Below are positions 45,879 to 58,849 of a stretch of 64,000 nucleotides of DNA, one piece after another; the first letter of the stretch is position 1; each line of letters opens with the position of its first letter. A program made the translations under genes and the position numbers. The DNA comes from Solanum dulcamara. Lineage: Eukaryota > Streptophyta > Magnoliopsida > Solanales > Solanaceae. The notes under the pieces were generated by a model. It worked only from the letters and a program-made list of their open reading frames with translations, had not been told where the DNA came from and ran no database searches. The stretch is from contig NC_077242.1 in NCBI RefSeq assembly GCF_947179165.1, forward strand, positions 74,071,097-74,135,096, written 5' to 3'.

Positions 45879-48800
45879 TGTAACACCCCCCCCCCTAAAT
45901 TTTTCCCTAAGATTTAAACCCTCTAATGTATGTGTAGGATCAAACTCGATTACTGTGGAGTATATACACATGAGTTAGGATTAATTCCTAAGTATTTGAA
46001 GTATGTTAGATGTGTTTAGGGGTCATAAGGGATCTCTAACACCAAGTCGAGTCCAAAGAACTCCAATCGATTAAGTTTTCGGATGAGTTAGTATAAGGGT
46101 TAATTTCAAATGACCATATATCCTAGAATATAATGAACTGGGTATCCCACGACCTACCAAATTAAAGTTCTTTGAGTCTTCTTTCCAACGCCACCAAGAT
46201 TGCAATTTTTAGAGTTCAGAGTTAAAAGTTATGGACATTTTACTACAGACTAATACTGCAGGAATTTCAGGCCTGGGCGAAATTTAGGCTTGGCGCTCTA
46301 GTGGCGCCCGGCGCCACTATAGCGCCAGCAAAATTTTTGCCCAGTTTTCCAGATTTTTGAAGAGGGGAAACTTGGACTTTTATTATATATACACCATCCT
46401 TGGACATTTTTGGACCATTTTTCAGTCCTCCCTCTCTCTCTAAAAAGCCCTAGAGATTTCCCTCTCTTCTTCTTCTTCTCCTTCTTCTCCAAATCCTTCT
46501 CCAACAAAGATTGCCTTCAAGAATTCAAGCCTTCCATTGAAGACCTAACATCAAAGTTTCTTCAAAATCTTCAAACAAGGTATGTAAGGCTAACCTAAAA
46601 TATGGATTGAGTTCTTCCATATACCCATAGATATGTCGGATAGGAGTTGTGAAAGAGTTTAACCTTCTAGGAAGGTTTTCTTGAAAGTTTCCCTAAACTA
46701 TAGAATGTTTTTAGATACTATTGGTTGATTGATGATTTTAATGACTTGAGTTACTAAATAGTTATCTTTCATATTATTGACTACAAATGGATCTTTGCAT
46801 ATAAATTAATATGTGTTGATGGTATCCTTGAGTTGAGTTTTGTTGAGAGTATGGATTCATGTTTCCTTCACATGAACCCAAGATGAGATTTTTTTTGATC
46901 ATAATGTGTCTTGAGTTTGAGATGGATGGTCTTGTATATATGTGTAAAGAATGACTTGGATAGTTAAGAATGTCCTTTCGCTTCTATAAATTGAACATAA
47001 GACTAAAATAAGGATTTTGGAGTAGATGTTTGATTGTGATATGTTGATAATGTTTGGTGATTATATGAATGATGATATTTGACGATGATGTGAATGAAGA
47101 GGTTATGTTGATGAGGATGTTATGTGATGAAGTGGATTGGAGTCTAATGTGATTATGTGATATGTGAATTGCATAATTTGAGTTGATTGGAGTCTTATGA
47201 ATATTTTAAAAATAAATGATCTTTTTGAGAAGGAGCTTCAAATAAATGATTTGTGAACCTTTTTGCATAAACTATTTATACACTATTTTGAGTCTAAAGA
47301 ATGATTATTTTCATCTTTGATTTAAAAAGGAGTTTAAGTATGAGTTGAGTTTGAGGAACCTCTAAATTATTATTTTTGAACATGAATATTTTGAGTATAA
47401 ATGAGTTAAGTATTTCTACTTTAAAAATATCGATTTTTGAGATTGAGTTGAGATTGTATAAATTTTAAAGAGAAGAGTTTCATGATTTGAGATGAGTCGA
47501 ATTGAAAGAAGGTCCAATGAGGCCGGATTTGAGTTGAGTTTTGAAAAGAGTCCAATGAGACTTGCCATTATGACTCGATTGAGTTGAATTCAGGATAGAG
47601 TTGATGAGTTGGCAGGGTTCTAAATGAAACTGGCCGTGACGGCTTTGTTTGAGATGATTGGATGGAGTCTTATGATCATGGAGTCATGGGAGGAGTATCG
47701 ACCACCGAAGCGGGTGAGAGTATAGTCCATACTCGAACCCCAGAAACTACACTGCCAATGTAGGTAGGGATGGAACCGTTAAAGTCGGATGCTTCCCATG
47801 GGATCAAACCGTTAAAGTCGGATGTTTCCCATTATATTATCCTGAAATGATAGGACTTGACTAATCGATGGAATCTATGATTAGGGAGGCGTTCATGCCC
47901 TGGCAAGGTATAGACGAACGTGACAACAACGTCTGATTGTTGTACTATCACTAGCTCATAAGTGATGGTTGTCGAATAAGAGAAACTCCCATTTAAGACT
48001 TGATAGTGCTCCGAGTCAGTTGAGTTGAGTGGCATGTGATTTGGTCCCGTCTAAACCATTTCTTGTTAGACTTAGGACACTTGAGTGAGTTGTTATATAT
48101 TTATTGAGTTGAGTCCTTTGAGTTGATTGTTGAGTTGAGGGTATATGATCGAATTGGGTTAGACGAGTTGTGATTGGATTGTACATGATTGGATGGATAT
48201 GTGATTTGATTGGATTAGATGATATGTGATTGACTTCGCGCTAACAGTATATGATCGAATTAAATTGAATGATTTGATTGAACTGTATTGTGTAGGATTG
48301 GATTGGACTGTATGGTATATGATTGGTCTTTGTCAAAAAAATATATTCTTACTTTAGACTTATGACACCTTGTTTGAGTCTCTCTTATCTTTCTGATTTG
48401 AGATACTTGGACCACTGCTATTCTTCTTTGAGGTATGTTTCATTCTGCCATATTACATACTCGTACATTCCACGTACTGACGTCCATTTGGACCTGCATC
48501 GTTTCATAATGCAGAGATAGGTTTAAGAGATCGTCAATAGGAACACCATTGAGGATCTATACACACTCAGCATATGGGTGAGTCCTTTCCCTCATTCGGA
48601 GGACACCACTTATGTAATCTTACATCGAGTTAGCCCTTTCCATTTTTATTTGAGGTAGCCATAAACATGGCATTGACACCAATTAGATAGTAGTGATAGA
48701 GGCTTCATAGACTAGATAGTGATGGGTCGATTGAGTATTTCTATCCTTGAGTTATTCTTGTCAAACTATTTATTTTTGACAAATATTTTAGTTGATCTGT

Positions 48801-48990
48801 TGGCCCATTGCCTTTATTCTTTGAGTTGGATGGGTGATTTGAGTTGTCCGCTAAATTATTCTTTATTTTTAAACTTTCTGTTGAATGAATGAATGAATGA
48901 ATGTGTGATCAAGATATGTGGTTCGCTTGGGAGTCAGAAATGGTTCCTGAGTGCCGGTCACGTCTAAGGGTACCCTCTCGGGGCGTGACA
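45879..48990 (+). repeat. Solo LTR, long GC-core family, plus strand
   Basis: 3,112 bp starting TGTAACACCCCCC (with an unusually long C run) and ending CTCTCGGGGCGTGACA. The flanks TTTAT and CTTAT are a one-mismatch duplication of the CTTAT seen in unit A. Donor-like site at 46,580 and a 63-nt bounded segment at 48,515-48,577. It stands head-to-head with the LTR at 42,322. Confidence 0.88.
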
Positions 48991-49200
48991 CTTATTTCTT
49001 TTGATTTAGATATTAGAGGCTTGTTTCAGACATTAGTTTTCAGCGTTCATGGATAATTTATCTTCTAATAAGACCTTTTATGCATATGTTCTAACTTCCG
49101 CTTAGTTTTCTTATGATATGTCTTGATGTATTATGCGCTTAGGATCACTCGTGGTTCTAAGTACCATGTCTCGGCTAGGGTGTAGACTCAAGTCGTGACA

Positions 49201-50968
49201 ATGATCTTCAATTGCATGAATTTAGTTATAATTCTATGTTCTCAATGGCAATTTCATGGAACCTCAAGTATACAAGTATTTTCATGGCTTGAATTATGAT
49301 TCTTCAAAAGCATGTTTTCAGATTATCAGGTTTCATGATTTTACATGCTTCCAAATAAGGTATCTTTTAGTTATAATTAGTTTTAAATCATGATTGATAA
49401 GCTACTCAGTATATTAATAGAATTACAATTGTAATATTATTATTGTATCAGTTGTATGCATGTTTTTCATGGGAGTAATACTTAGCACTGAGCGGATTTA
49501 GAGATGAAGGATTCTAGTTAGTGTTCGTGGACCTTTAGCAGCAATCCATAAGTCCCAAAACTACTTGTCATCGTAGGATTTGTCTTAGATAGACATTAGC
49601 TTAGTAGATCCATATTAGCTCAGCTTCAGCCTCTATACCTTAGTAAGTATATTGGGTCCTTTTGGTGGGGAAATACAGCAGACTCCATGTAGTAGCTCAC
49701 ATGGTTATATGTCGATTTTAGTATCCCCCACAGTCATTCTTTTCTGTATTGCATGATTAAGCATTCAGATATTTTCAGTTCAGTTATTTAGTTCACATGT
49801 TATTTACTTGATTCAGTATGTTTAGATATCATGTTTATTATGCATATTCCTACATACTCGGGTATATTCAAAGTACTGATCGCATACTTTCTACCTATAT
49901 TGTGTTATAATATAGGTTCTGACGCTTCACACCCAACGCGCGATTAGTGCTACCTCTGATCAGCTAGCAGCAGTGTTGGTGAATCCTCATCTTTCCAAGG
50001 ACAACCTTTATGTTTTCTTTCAGTATTTTTACTTTCAGTTTCAGACATTTAGAGTTAGCTAGGGGTTCTCCCTATCAACTCATGTTAGTAAAGGCTTTTC
50101 AGACATTCAATTCGATTCCACCTATGTGTACTCAATTTTTTGTCTATTGATGTTTTTAGACAATTTCAGTTAATTCCGCATTTAGTGATCTTTTTAAACT
50201 ATTGAGGTTGTTAATCATAGTGTCATGCCATGCTATGAGATTAGCTTGGGGTCACTTGTGTCTCTAAGCATTATGTCACGCCTAGGAGGTAGTCTTGGGT
50301 CATGGCAACTTTCTTATTCCAACTTTTCAATTTTCCCATTCAGAGCCTTTATTCCCCCCAATTATTCTCATTCTACCAACGAATTCTCATTCACAAGTAT
50401 TAGAACAATTGAAAAAATTGGGAATACATTGACTTGACAGGAGTAATGTTGTGATCCTATTGCAAAAAACTCACACATCTCATGAATGGGGAATTGATGT
50501 GGGGCTTTTAATGTTAGGAGATCAGTACTATATAAAAGAGGGCATAAAAGGCACAGTTGGGCAAAAGATTTTGTCGAGCTTGAAAAAGAAATTGTTGAAG
50601 AATAATGTATACCTATTGATTATTTATTAAAGGTTTAGGCTGGATAGAACCATTGAAAATTATCGCATATTAGCGTTAATATAACTTTCTACATTACTTT
50701 TTAACTCTAATAACTTATATGGTATGTTTAAGACCATAAAAATCAACGATATTTGGATATAATATACACATCTTTACCACACGATTCAAAAGTTTTCATT
50801 TCTTTTTAAAACTTCATGTCCTATTAAATTAATACACATAGAATAAAATGAAAGATCGAGTAACATGATATTCTAAGAAATAGGAAAAGGTAAACAGTAA
50901 AATTTAAATATTAGTGCTTTCTTTGGAATATAATTATAACAACCATTCATTCTCCTCACAAGATTTCA
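49201..50968. other. Outer LTR end and B3-like 3' flank, unit B
   Basis: The outer LTR tail runs to GGGTCATGGCA near 50,307. The flank then continues to the B3-like gene. Against unit C this stretch is noticeably diverged up to about 50,805 and nearly identical after it. Confidence 0.6.
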
Positions 50969-51343
50969 TCAAACTAGACCCTTTTTAATTAACTTGAATT
51001 TAAAATTATGGGAAATAGCATCCCAATAGAGTTTAATCTCATCACCAACGCTCAATCCACGATTTGTGAACAAATCCTCGCAAACAAGTGCATAGTCCTT
51101 ACATGGCATCATCATCTCAACATAAGCTCTATCATCATTTTTATGGTTGTTCTCTTCAGTAACATCCCATAATTGAACACGTTGCACGTTCCCATCCCCT
51201 TCCTTTACAAGTTTGACCATATGATCCATCCAATAAGGAAAAACATGATCAGAAGTGAATGCAGAAGGCAGCACCAGTATCTTGGCGAATTGCTCATAGT
51301 GGGTGATAACCCTAATAATCGTCTGGGGCTTCTGAATATTCAT
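50969..51343 (-). CDS. B3-domain-like protein, copy 3 (unit B)
   Basis: A 124-codon single-exon open frame from the ATG at 51,343. The strands that I read as B3-like are KILVLPSAF, HVFPYWMDHMVKLV, VQRVQLWDV, YALVCEDLFTNRGLSVGDEIKLYWD and FKFKLI. They match the pattern of small Arabidopsis B3 proteins, where GDEIGLFWD-type ends are common. If real, it would be a nuclear DNA-binding protein, but at 124 residues it is little more than the domain. It differs by a single visible amino acid (H for R after ENN) from copy 4. Expression is unknown. Confidence 0.62.
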   Translation of the reverse strand: MNIQKPQTIIRVITHYEQFAKILVLPSAFTSDHVFPYWMDHMVKLVKEGDGNVQRVQLWDVTEENNHKNDDRAYVEMMMPCKDYALVCEDLFTNRGLSVGDEIKLYWDAISHNFKFKLIKKGLV

Positions 51344-51740
51344 GATGAATTTTTACAATGTTGAGAAAAAAAGGATAGGCATTTATAGGGATGTTTTGAT
51401 ATTAAATTTGGAAGGTATATGACACTATAATTATTTTTCTAATAAAGCTTGGTTTCACATAATTAAGATTAGATTACTGTAATTAATCATATTTTTCAAA
51501 AAATTCTCGTCACTTTCTGACTACAACTAGATTTGATGAATCTTGCACAAAAGAAAGTTATTTAAATGTAATTACAAGTAATTTTATGTAATAAATTTAT
51601 AATAAACAATAATTAATCATTTATAATAAATCAAATTACATTAATAATTAATTATAGTTGAAGCGTATCACATACACAAGCTGGTAATTCTATTTAACAA
51701 TATTCTCGTTTTTTTTTACTCTTAGTGTACTTTTTATTAA
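51344..51740. promoter_or_regulatory. Probable upstream region of the B3-like gene, unit B
   Basis: AT-rich sequence upstream of the minus-strand ATG, nearly identical to 62,619-63,014. A defined promoter element cannot be assigned. It ends at the target duplication of the MITE. Confidence 0.35.
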
Positions 51741-52047
51741 GGCATAATACATAAATATGCCCTTTAACTTGGTCTCATTTTACATTTATGTCCTCCTACT
51801 TTGGGTATGCACAATTAGGCACTTAAAATTGTATAAAATTGAACAAGTAGACACACATGTCCTACGTGGCATAATACATGTAGGACGCCACATAGGACAC
51901 AAAATTGCCATTTAGGATGCCATGTAGGAAGAATGTGTCTATTTGTTCAAGTTTTGGATAGTTAAAGTTTCTACTTGTGCATTAGTAAAGTAAGAGGTCA
52001 TAGTTGCCACCTGAAGTCAAGTTAAGAGTATATTTATGTATTATGCC
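51741..52047. mobile_element. Mutator-like MITE, 307 bp, unit B copy
   Basis: The terminal inverted repeats GGCATAATACATAAATAT and ATATTTATGTATTATGCC pair perfectly over 18 bp. The 9-bp target duplication TTTTATTAA is at 51,732-51,740 and 52,048-52,056. The 9-bp duplication fits Mutator-type elements. It has no coding capacity. Unoccupied sites are at about 6,788 and 53,690. Confidence 0.92.
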
Positions 52048-52138
52048 TTTTATTAATAATAGGGACAATTTTCAAATATGTCATCAAACTATTAGAAATG
52101 ACTCATCTTGTCATCCGGTAAAACTTTTGCTCATTTAT

Positions 52139-53516
52139 TGTAAGACCCCGGAAGTCGAAAAGTTGAAACCAAGGAAATATTCTCAACTTTTGGACTGACC
52201 TCATGTTTACGAGTCACTCTATGACTCGTAGAGCTTTCTATGACCCGTAAGAGTGAGTCGTAGAGTGAGCCTCAGAACCTGTTCAGGACCACCCTTAGGA
52301 GGAGTTCTACGACTTAACAGGACGAGTCGTCGTCCGGTTGACGAATTGTAAGGACGAATAATACACAAACTTCAGAGACTCAGTAACTTGCAGGTTTTCA
52401 AGACCTGCAGGACGATTCAAGATGACGACTCATAATCATGAAGACGATTCGTAACAATGACTCATAGAAGTAAACTTCAGAGACTCAAGTCTCGGGTCTT
52501 TTTATACCCTTCACGACGAGTCAAGACTACGACTCGTAGACTTGAAGACGAGTCATAGGGACCCACTCGTAGGTTCAAATTTTCAGTTTTAATGAAGGTT
52601 AATCTTGTCTTTTTCAAAGTTCGGTTCAATGGACCTATAAACTCTAAAGGCCAAGTTCAGAGTCTATATTCAATTCTTCAAAATTCCCTCAATTAAAAAT
52701 CATTCTTCAAATTTCCCTAAGGCAAGACTAATCAAATCCTCTCAATCTTTTCTTCAAATTTCAAGCTAGGGTTTCGAGTTCATCAAGGTTCTTCATCAAT
52801 TCTAAGTTGAGTTCACCCAAGGTATGTGAGGATTGATTTATGGGTTCCTTTTACCTATGGAGTCCCAAGGTTTTCTCAAACTTTCTTCAAATTTCAATTG
52901 TCTATTAACCCTAGTTTGATGAATTGTGTTGGGTTGTTTCAATTTTGTTTTAGATGTTATTTATGATTATTATCAGCATGTTTCTACAGGAATTGCATAA
53001 TTTTAAGTTAAATTATGAATGCCCATGCATAATGTTATTTTCAATTATGAATACGAGCTTCAATGGTGATTTTTCATGAGATTGATTATGAGTTCAATTA
53101 TGTTCAAAGAAAGCTTTTATAAACGAAGTTGAGATTATGATTTAGTGATGCAAGTTATGATGATGATCAACTATGATCAAAAAAATTTATTATGGTGTGA
53201 TAAGTACAATTCTCACACAATCATGTTTAAGATGGTGATAAGGACAATTATCACCGATGTTTATGGATTACTATGAATCGCTAAAGTTAATGAGTTATTC
53301 TAACGATTATTTTCATTATAAAGTTAATGATGATGTTTTCTATGATTTAATGATTTCCGTTGGGATATTGACTAAGCACCGAGAGGACTTATAGGTGGGG
53401 TTCGGTCCGATAACGTAGTTAGTTATCCAAGGGAATCCTAGTAGCAACCTAAAGTCCCAAACTACATTGCCCCCGTAGGTTGCCTTCATGTCTTAGCTAG
53501 TGGATCCACATATAGC
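52139..53516 (+). repeat. LTR fragment, right-truncated, unit B
   Basis: It starts TGTAAGACCCCGGAAGTC. It carries many short self-complementary GACTCGTAG/CTACGACTC motifs (52,200-52,560) and then a donor-like AAG|GTATGTGAGG at 52,822. It breaks at about 53,516 within GCGCACAAAG, where it joins a second, partial copy of the B3 upstream flank. The unit C counterpart starts at 63,413. Confidence 0.75.
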
Positions 53517-53731
53517 GCACAAAGTTACAAGTGATTTTATTTAATAAATTTATAATAAAGAATAATTAATCAGTTATAATAAATCAAATTATATTAATAA
53601 TTAATTATAGTTGAAGCGTATCACATACACAAGGGTGGTAATTCTATTTAACAATATTCTTTTTTTACTGTTAGTGTACTTTTTATTAATAATAGGAAAC
53701 TTTTTTAAATATGTCATCAAACTATTAGAAA
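53517..53731. repeat. Partial duplicate of the B3-like upstream flank
   Basis: It resembles 51,570-51,740 joined directly to 52,048-52,100, without the MITE. It is therefore a pre-insertion copy of that sequence. Confidence 0.8.
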
Positions 53732-54396
53732 TTCTTCAAAGTGATAGTTTAGATGCAAAAGCCTTACGGAAATCGTGTTCCTTTAATTTTATTTTCTTTC
53801 TAAAAATATATTTTTTAAAATAATATAGTATTAAGCAAAATATTAATTTTAAGCAATAAATAATATGGGAAAGAGAAGTAGTTGTCAAAAAAGCAAAAGG
53901 AATGAGATGTTCGAAAGTTTAGAAGTATCTCAATTGTGTTTTTCCGTCCTAATTTAGTTTGATTATAAAAATAGAAATAGAATTATAATGAAATACTATT
54001 TCTGAATTTTAGTGCCTAAATAAGATCACAACTATTTTTTCATACAAAGACCATTGGTCACCGATGAAGACCGTTGGTGTCTCCAATTAGAAGAGATATT
54101 GCAAGCAATTTTGAATTATGGTATTAATTTAGTGGGAAAAAATTGTGGTTAGTTTTGACAGATAACTTTTAATTTTTATTTATCTCAAATTTCAAGTTCT
54201 CATTTATTATTTTGAAAATTAGACATGTAGTGAGACTCTTTTTTTTCACTTGAATTTGTATTTTTGTAAGCTTCATTTTTATCATAGTTATATATATAAA
54301 AAAATTAAACTATACAATATATAAAATATTATTGTTTTAAATATAAATTTAATAATAATCGCTAAGCCACACGTGCAAGCACGTACACTAAACTAG
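53732..54396 (+). mobile_element. Probable non-autonomous Helitron 3' end
   Basis: The sequence ends with the perfect stem ACGTGC/GCACGT (54,371-54,384), then CTAG at 54,393-54,396 followed by T. This is the layout of plant Helitron 3' ends: a short hairpin about 10 bp before CTRR, inserted before T. The left limit given is only where similarity to the duplicated flank stops; a canonical A|TC start was not found. Confidence 0.5.
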
Positions 54397-54988
54397 TTTT
54401 TAAAAAAAGGCAAAGTATGTTGGAAGAAGTGATGACATAATTGAGGAAGGATAAATTGTTTGATTAAATTCAAATCTTCCTTACCTGAAAAACACAGACG
54501 CCGGTACATCAGTTCTTTTCTCTTTTTTTAGGGGCAAGTTCATTTTCATTCCCCCGCACAGGTATGTTTCTTTCCCTTTTTCCTCTTTTCTTTTGAAATA
54601 AAAATTATGATCCATTATTATCAAACCTACTAATTAATTCTAATTTAATAAATATGAAATAAGTGGTATATGATATTAAATAAATTACCACTTCAGCTCA
54701 TTTATTAAATTAGTTATCAAAAGATACCCCTCAACTAAATAATCACATTTACCGAATAGTCTAAAATTTATGGAATGAGTGTTTTATGAAATAAAAGTTC
54801 TACTACACAAAACGACATAAAGGATCGTTACAGGGTGGATCTACTTGTTGTTAATAGATCATTAAAGATATTGTTCTGATAGATAACTCTTCTAGAATTG
54901 TTAATAGACAAAAACCATCCATTCTGGCTCTATTTCTGTTAGAATAAAATGCCTTGTCAATTCCACACGTCTAACCAAAAAGTCTTTT
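54397..54988. other. Unassigned AT-rich sequence
   Basis: No gene or repeat is recognised. It is the left flank of the outer LTR in unit C. Confidence 0.5.
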
Positions 54989-55844
54989 TGTAACACCCCA
55001 GAAGTTCATAGCTTAGATCAGTGGGGAAAAAGAGGAAATGAAGTATGTAGAAAATTGGACTTTATGGGTAGCATTTACGAGCCTTAAAAGGAAATATGGA
55101 CCATAGATGCCACCCATAGTTCAAACTCTAGAAACAAGAATATTTGACTTGAACAGGACCTACGGATCGTAGATGATTTTATGGGTCGCGGAATGGGTCT
55201 ATAAAACATAGCCTTGAAACCTCAAAACTTATAACCATCTTTAATTTTATGACGCCTATCTATGAGCCGTAGTTGAAACTACGGACCGTGGAAATGGTCT
55301 CATAAATCAATTCTCAGAAACTATGTATTTCAACATAATTTTCTATGAGCCAACATTACAGATCGTAATCCAAATCAGGGACCGTAGAATGTTCTCGTGA
55401 TTTGAAAGTTTAGAAACTCAGGAACTAAGCCTGATTTCTACATACAGAAGTCTACGGCCCGTAGCTGGAACCACGAATCGTAGATGTCGTATGCATGTGC
55501 CTTCGATAGTTTTTAATTGGGGATGTTTCAGTTTTATCCCTATACTACATCGTTTTGGACTATTCTAAGTGGGAGTAAGTGATTCTTAGCATCCTAAACT
55601 CTCCTATTCACCCTTATCCTCCCAAAATAGATTTTTTCTCTCTCACGCAAGAGGCTTCAAGCCTCCATTGCAAGAATCAAGCCAAGGTTTCTACTCCAGG
55701 CATGTGGGTTTACATTAATGGATATCCCTTCATCCATTGAGTCCCAATAAAACCCAATTCTTCAAGTTCTATCATTCTTCAAACCTAGGGTTTCTATGAT
55801 TTTCATGGATTCTTATTGAAATTTGGTTATTCTTCAAGTATGAT

Positions 55845-58067
55845 TGTAACGCCCCACAATTTCTAAGCAAAGATTCACACCATCCTCCGTATGCGTATAA
55901 GACCGAACCTGAAGAATTCTAAGTTTTATATGTACGTTAAGGTTCATTACTAAGTAATTGAATTGTATTAGATATGAGTTAGGGTCCTAAGGAACCTCTA
56001 GCACTAAGCCAAGTTCAAAGTTTTTCTATCGACTAAGTTTTTGCATGAGTTCATATAAGGGTCAACTTCAAATGACCATATCTCCAAAATCATAATGAGT
56101 TAGATGGACCATAACCTACTAAAATTAAATGTATTTGATTCTTCTTCCTAACGCCACTAAGTTACATCAATCCGAGTTTGGAGTAAAACGTTATGCCCAT
56201 TTTATTAGAGACGCTACAAGCTATTAGTGTCCAACAAGAAAAGTGACGGTCCATCAGACCTGTGATGGCCTGTAATAATTGGTCGTCACATTTAGGCAAA
56301 ATGGTCAATTTTTGGGCCAGTTATTATGATCTAGGTGACTGGCGATAGTCCGTCACTCGGATAATGACAAAACAGTGATTTTAGCGATTTTGAGTTTTTA
56401 AGAGGTATTTTAGTCCTAAAACCTTTGGGGAGTTATCTAAATGTCCCTAAACATGTAGAAAATCAGTTTTAATTATTGAAACTTCCCATTCACTCCTAAA
56501 CTTCTACCCTTTTAACTCCCTCAACTCAGAAACTACCACAAGAAAAGCAAAAAGCTAGGGTTTCAAGGTTCTAAGGAAGTTCTTCTTTCAAGCTTCTTCA
56601 CTAAGGTATGTAAGTCTTCAATGAGAGTATTCCTTCCACACTCATGCCTAAACTATTTTGATTATATGATGAATTATATTTAAATCTAGGATTTTACCCA
56701 ATCTTCTTCAAGCTATGATTTTTAAGCAAAGTTAGAATTTTTATGAAGGATTTCTCATGCATCTCGCTGAATTACTATAAACTATATGTTTTATTATATG
56801 ATTATGATTCTCCAAGCATGTTTCAAGATTATTATGAAGTTATGAAAGCTACTTTTGAGTATTTATAGGTTATGCAAAATTTCAAGTAAGTTGTCTCATG
56901 TTTAAAGTCATATGCATAAAAGTAAAGATATGTTTATGAAAAAGATATTCGAGCAATGCCTTACCACACTTATGATTCAAGATACGATTTTTGAACTTGG
57001 TCTCACTTATGATTTATGAGCTTAGTCTCGCATGTGATTCAGATATATGGACAATTTTTAAACTTATGAGAATTAATATGTATTTATGTTATTTTGGGAG
57101 AACTATTTAGAACCGAGTGGACTTTAGGGATGGATGTTTCCGTTAGCTTCCGTGGATCTTTAGTAGCAATTCCTAAGTTTCATAACTATGTGCCACCGTA
57201 GGACTTGAGTATAACACTTTGTCGGATAACTTCATATTGCCCTGAGAGGCACAGACTATTGGATCAATATAGATATGATATGGTCCTATACCCTGGCAAG
57301 GTATAGGGCAGCACTCCCAACTGGGTTAGCTGTTGGACATCATGAGCTCACATGATGTATGTCAGTTATAAGAAACTCCCTAGTTTATGCATCTTTTTAC
57401 TATATATTCTTAACCTTATATTGTTCATTTTAAGTATGATATATTATGAATATAATTATGAAAGGCTACTGTTTTAGACTCACCTTGATGTATACTTTTT
57501 TGAAAGAAGGTCTTTTTAAACTGATATTTATGCATGGACTCCAACTATTTCTTTCAGTTCCTTTATTATGATTATGATTTTAGAAATCTTATTTAACTCT
57601 TCCTCCATATGTTATTTATATGATTATCATAGTGTCCCCTTACATACTCGGTGCATTCCACATGCTGATGCATACTTTTCTACGCTGCATCCTTTTATGA
57701 TATATAGTCTAGCACTCGTACTCAAACCCATGATTAGTGAGGTTGCATCAATTCCTAGTCAGCAGTTGATGAGTTCTCCTTATTCGAGGATTTCATGGAG
57801 TAGTTTTAGTTAGTTCCTTTACTAAGTTATAGTAGTCGGAGGCCCTGTCTCGGCAAACTTATTTATTTTGATTTAGATATTAGAGGCTTGTTTTAGACAT
57901 TAGTTTCCAGTCTTCATGGATATTTTATCTTCTAATAAGACATTTTATGCATATGTTCCAACTTCCTTTTAGTTTTCTTATGATATGCCTTGATGTATTA
58001 TGCGCTTGGGACCACTCGTGATTCTAAGTACCGTGTCTCGGCTAGGGTGTAGACTCGAGTCGTGACA
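55845..58067 (+). repeat. Inner solo LTR, unit C copy
   Basis: 2,223 bp from TGTAACGCCCC to AGTCGTGACA with ATGAT on both sides (55,840-55,844 and 58,068-58,072). It is the uninterrupted reference for this family in the window. First donor-like site at 56,606 and acceptor end at 57,707; the second donor is degraded (TTG|ATGAGT). Confidence 0.92.
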
Positions 58068-58849
58068 ATGATCTTCAATTGCATGAATTTAGTTATAATT
58101 CTATGTTCTCAATGGAAATTTCATGGACCCTCAAGTATACAAGTATTTTCATGGCTTGAATTATGATTCTTCAAAAGCATGTTTTCAGATTATCAAGTTT
58201 CATGATTTTAGATGCTTCCAAATAAGGTATCTTTTAGTTATCATTAGTTTTAAATCATGATTGATAAGCTCTTAGTATATTATTATAATTACAGTTGTAA
58301 TATTACTATTGTATCAATTGTATGCATATTTTTCATGGGAGTAATACTTAGCACCGAGCGGATTTAGAGATAAAGGATTCTAGTTAGTATTCGTGGACCT
58401 TTAGAAGCAATCCATAAGTCCCAGAACTATGTGTCATCGTAGGATTTTTCTTAGATAGACATTAGCTTAGTAGATCCATATTAGCTCAGCTTTAGCCTCT
58501 ATACCTTAGCAAGTATATTGGGTCCTTTTGGTGGGGCAATACACCAAACTCCATGTAGTACCTCACATGGTTATATGTTGATTTTAGTATCCCCCACAGT
58601 CATTATTTTTTGTATTGCATGATCAAGCATTCAGATATTTTCAATTCAGTTATTCAGTTCACATATTATTTACTTGATTCAGTATGTTCAGATATCATGT
58701 TTATTACGCATATTCCTACATACTCAGTATATTCAAAGTATTGATCACATACTTTCTTCCTATATTGTGTTATAATATAGGTTCTGACGCTTCACATCCA
58801 ATGCGCGATTAGTGCTACTTTTGATCAGCTAGCAGCAGTGTTGGTGAAT

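Larger units (their letters stand above)
41605..49200 (+). repeat. Inner solo LTR, unit B copy, left-truncated and twice interrupted
   Basis: It matches the inner LTR from the TATTTAGAACCGAGTGG block to its end AGTCGTGACA, followed by ATGAT at 49,201. Two other LTRs sit inside it, leaving 69 bp of inner-LTR sequence between them. The outer LTR resumes at 49,201 and ends near 50,307. Confidence 0.8.
41605..53516. repeat. Segmental repeat unit B
   Basis: It starts in the middle of the inner LTR (equivalent to about 38,172). It runs through the outer LTR end, an open B3-like gene and a MITE into a truncated LTR, ending near 53,516. Unit-specific insertions are the two LTRs at 42,322 and 45,879. 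Without these, the spacing of common landmarks to unit A is close to 3.4 kb. Confidence 0.8.

Noticed and set aside
52004..52198. 64-codon plus-strand frame, identical at 63,278-63,472
   Set aside because: It crosses the MITE end into an LTR start. Identity comes from the recent B/C exchange.
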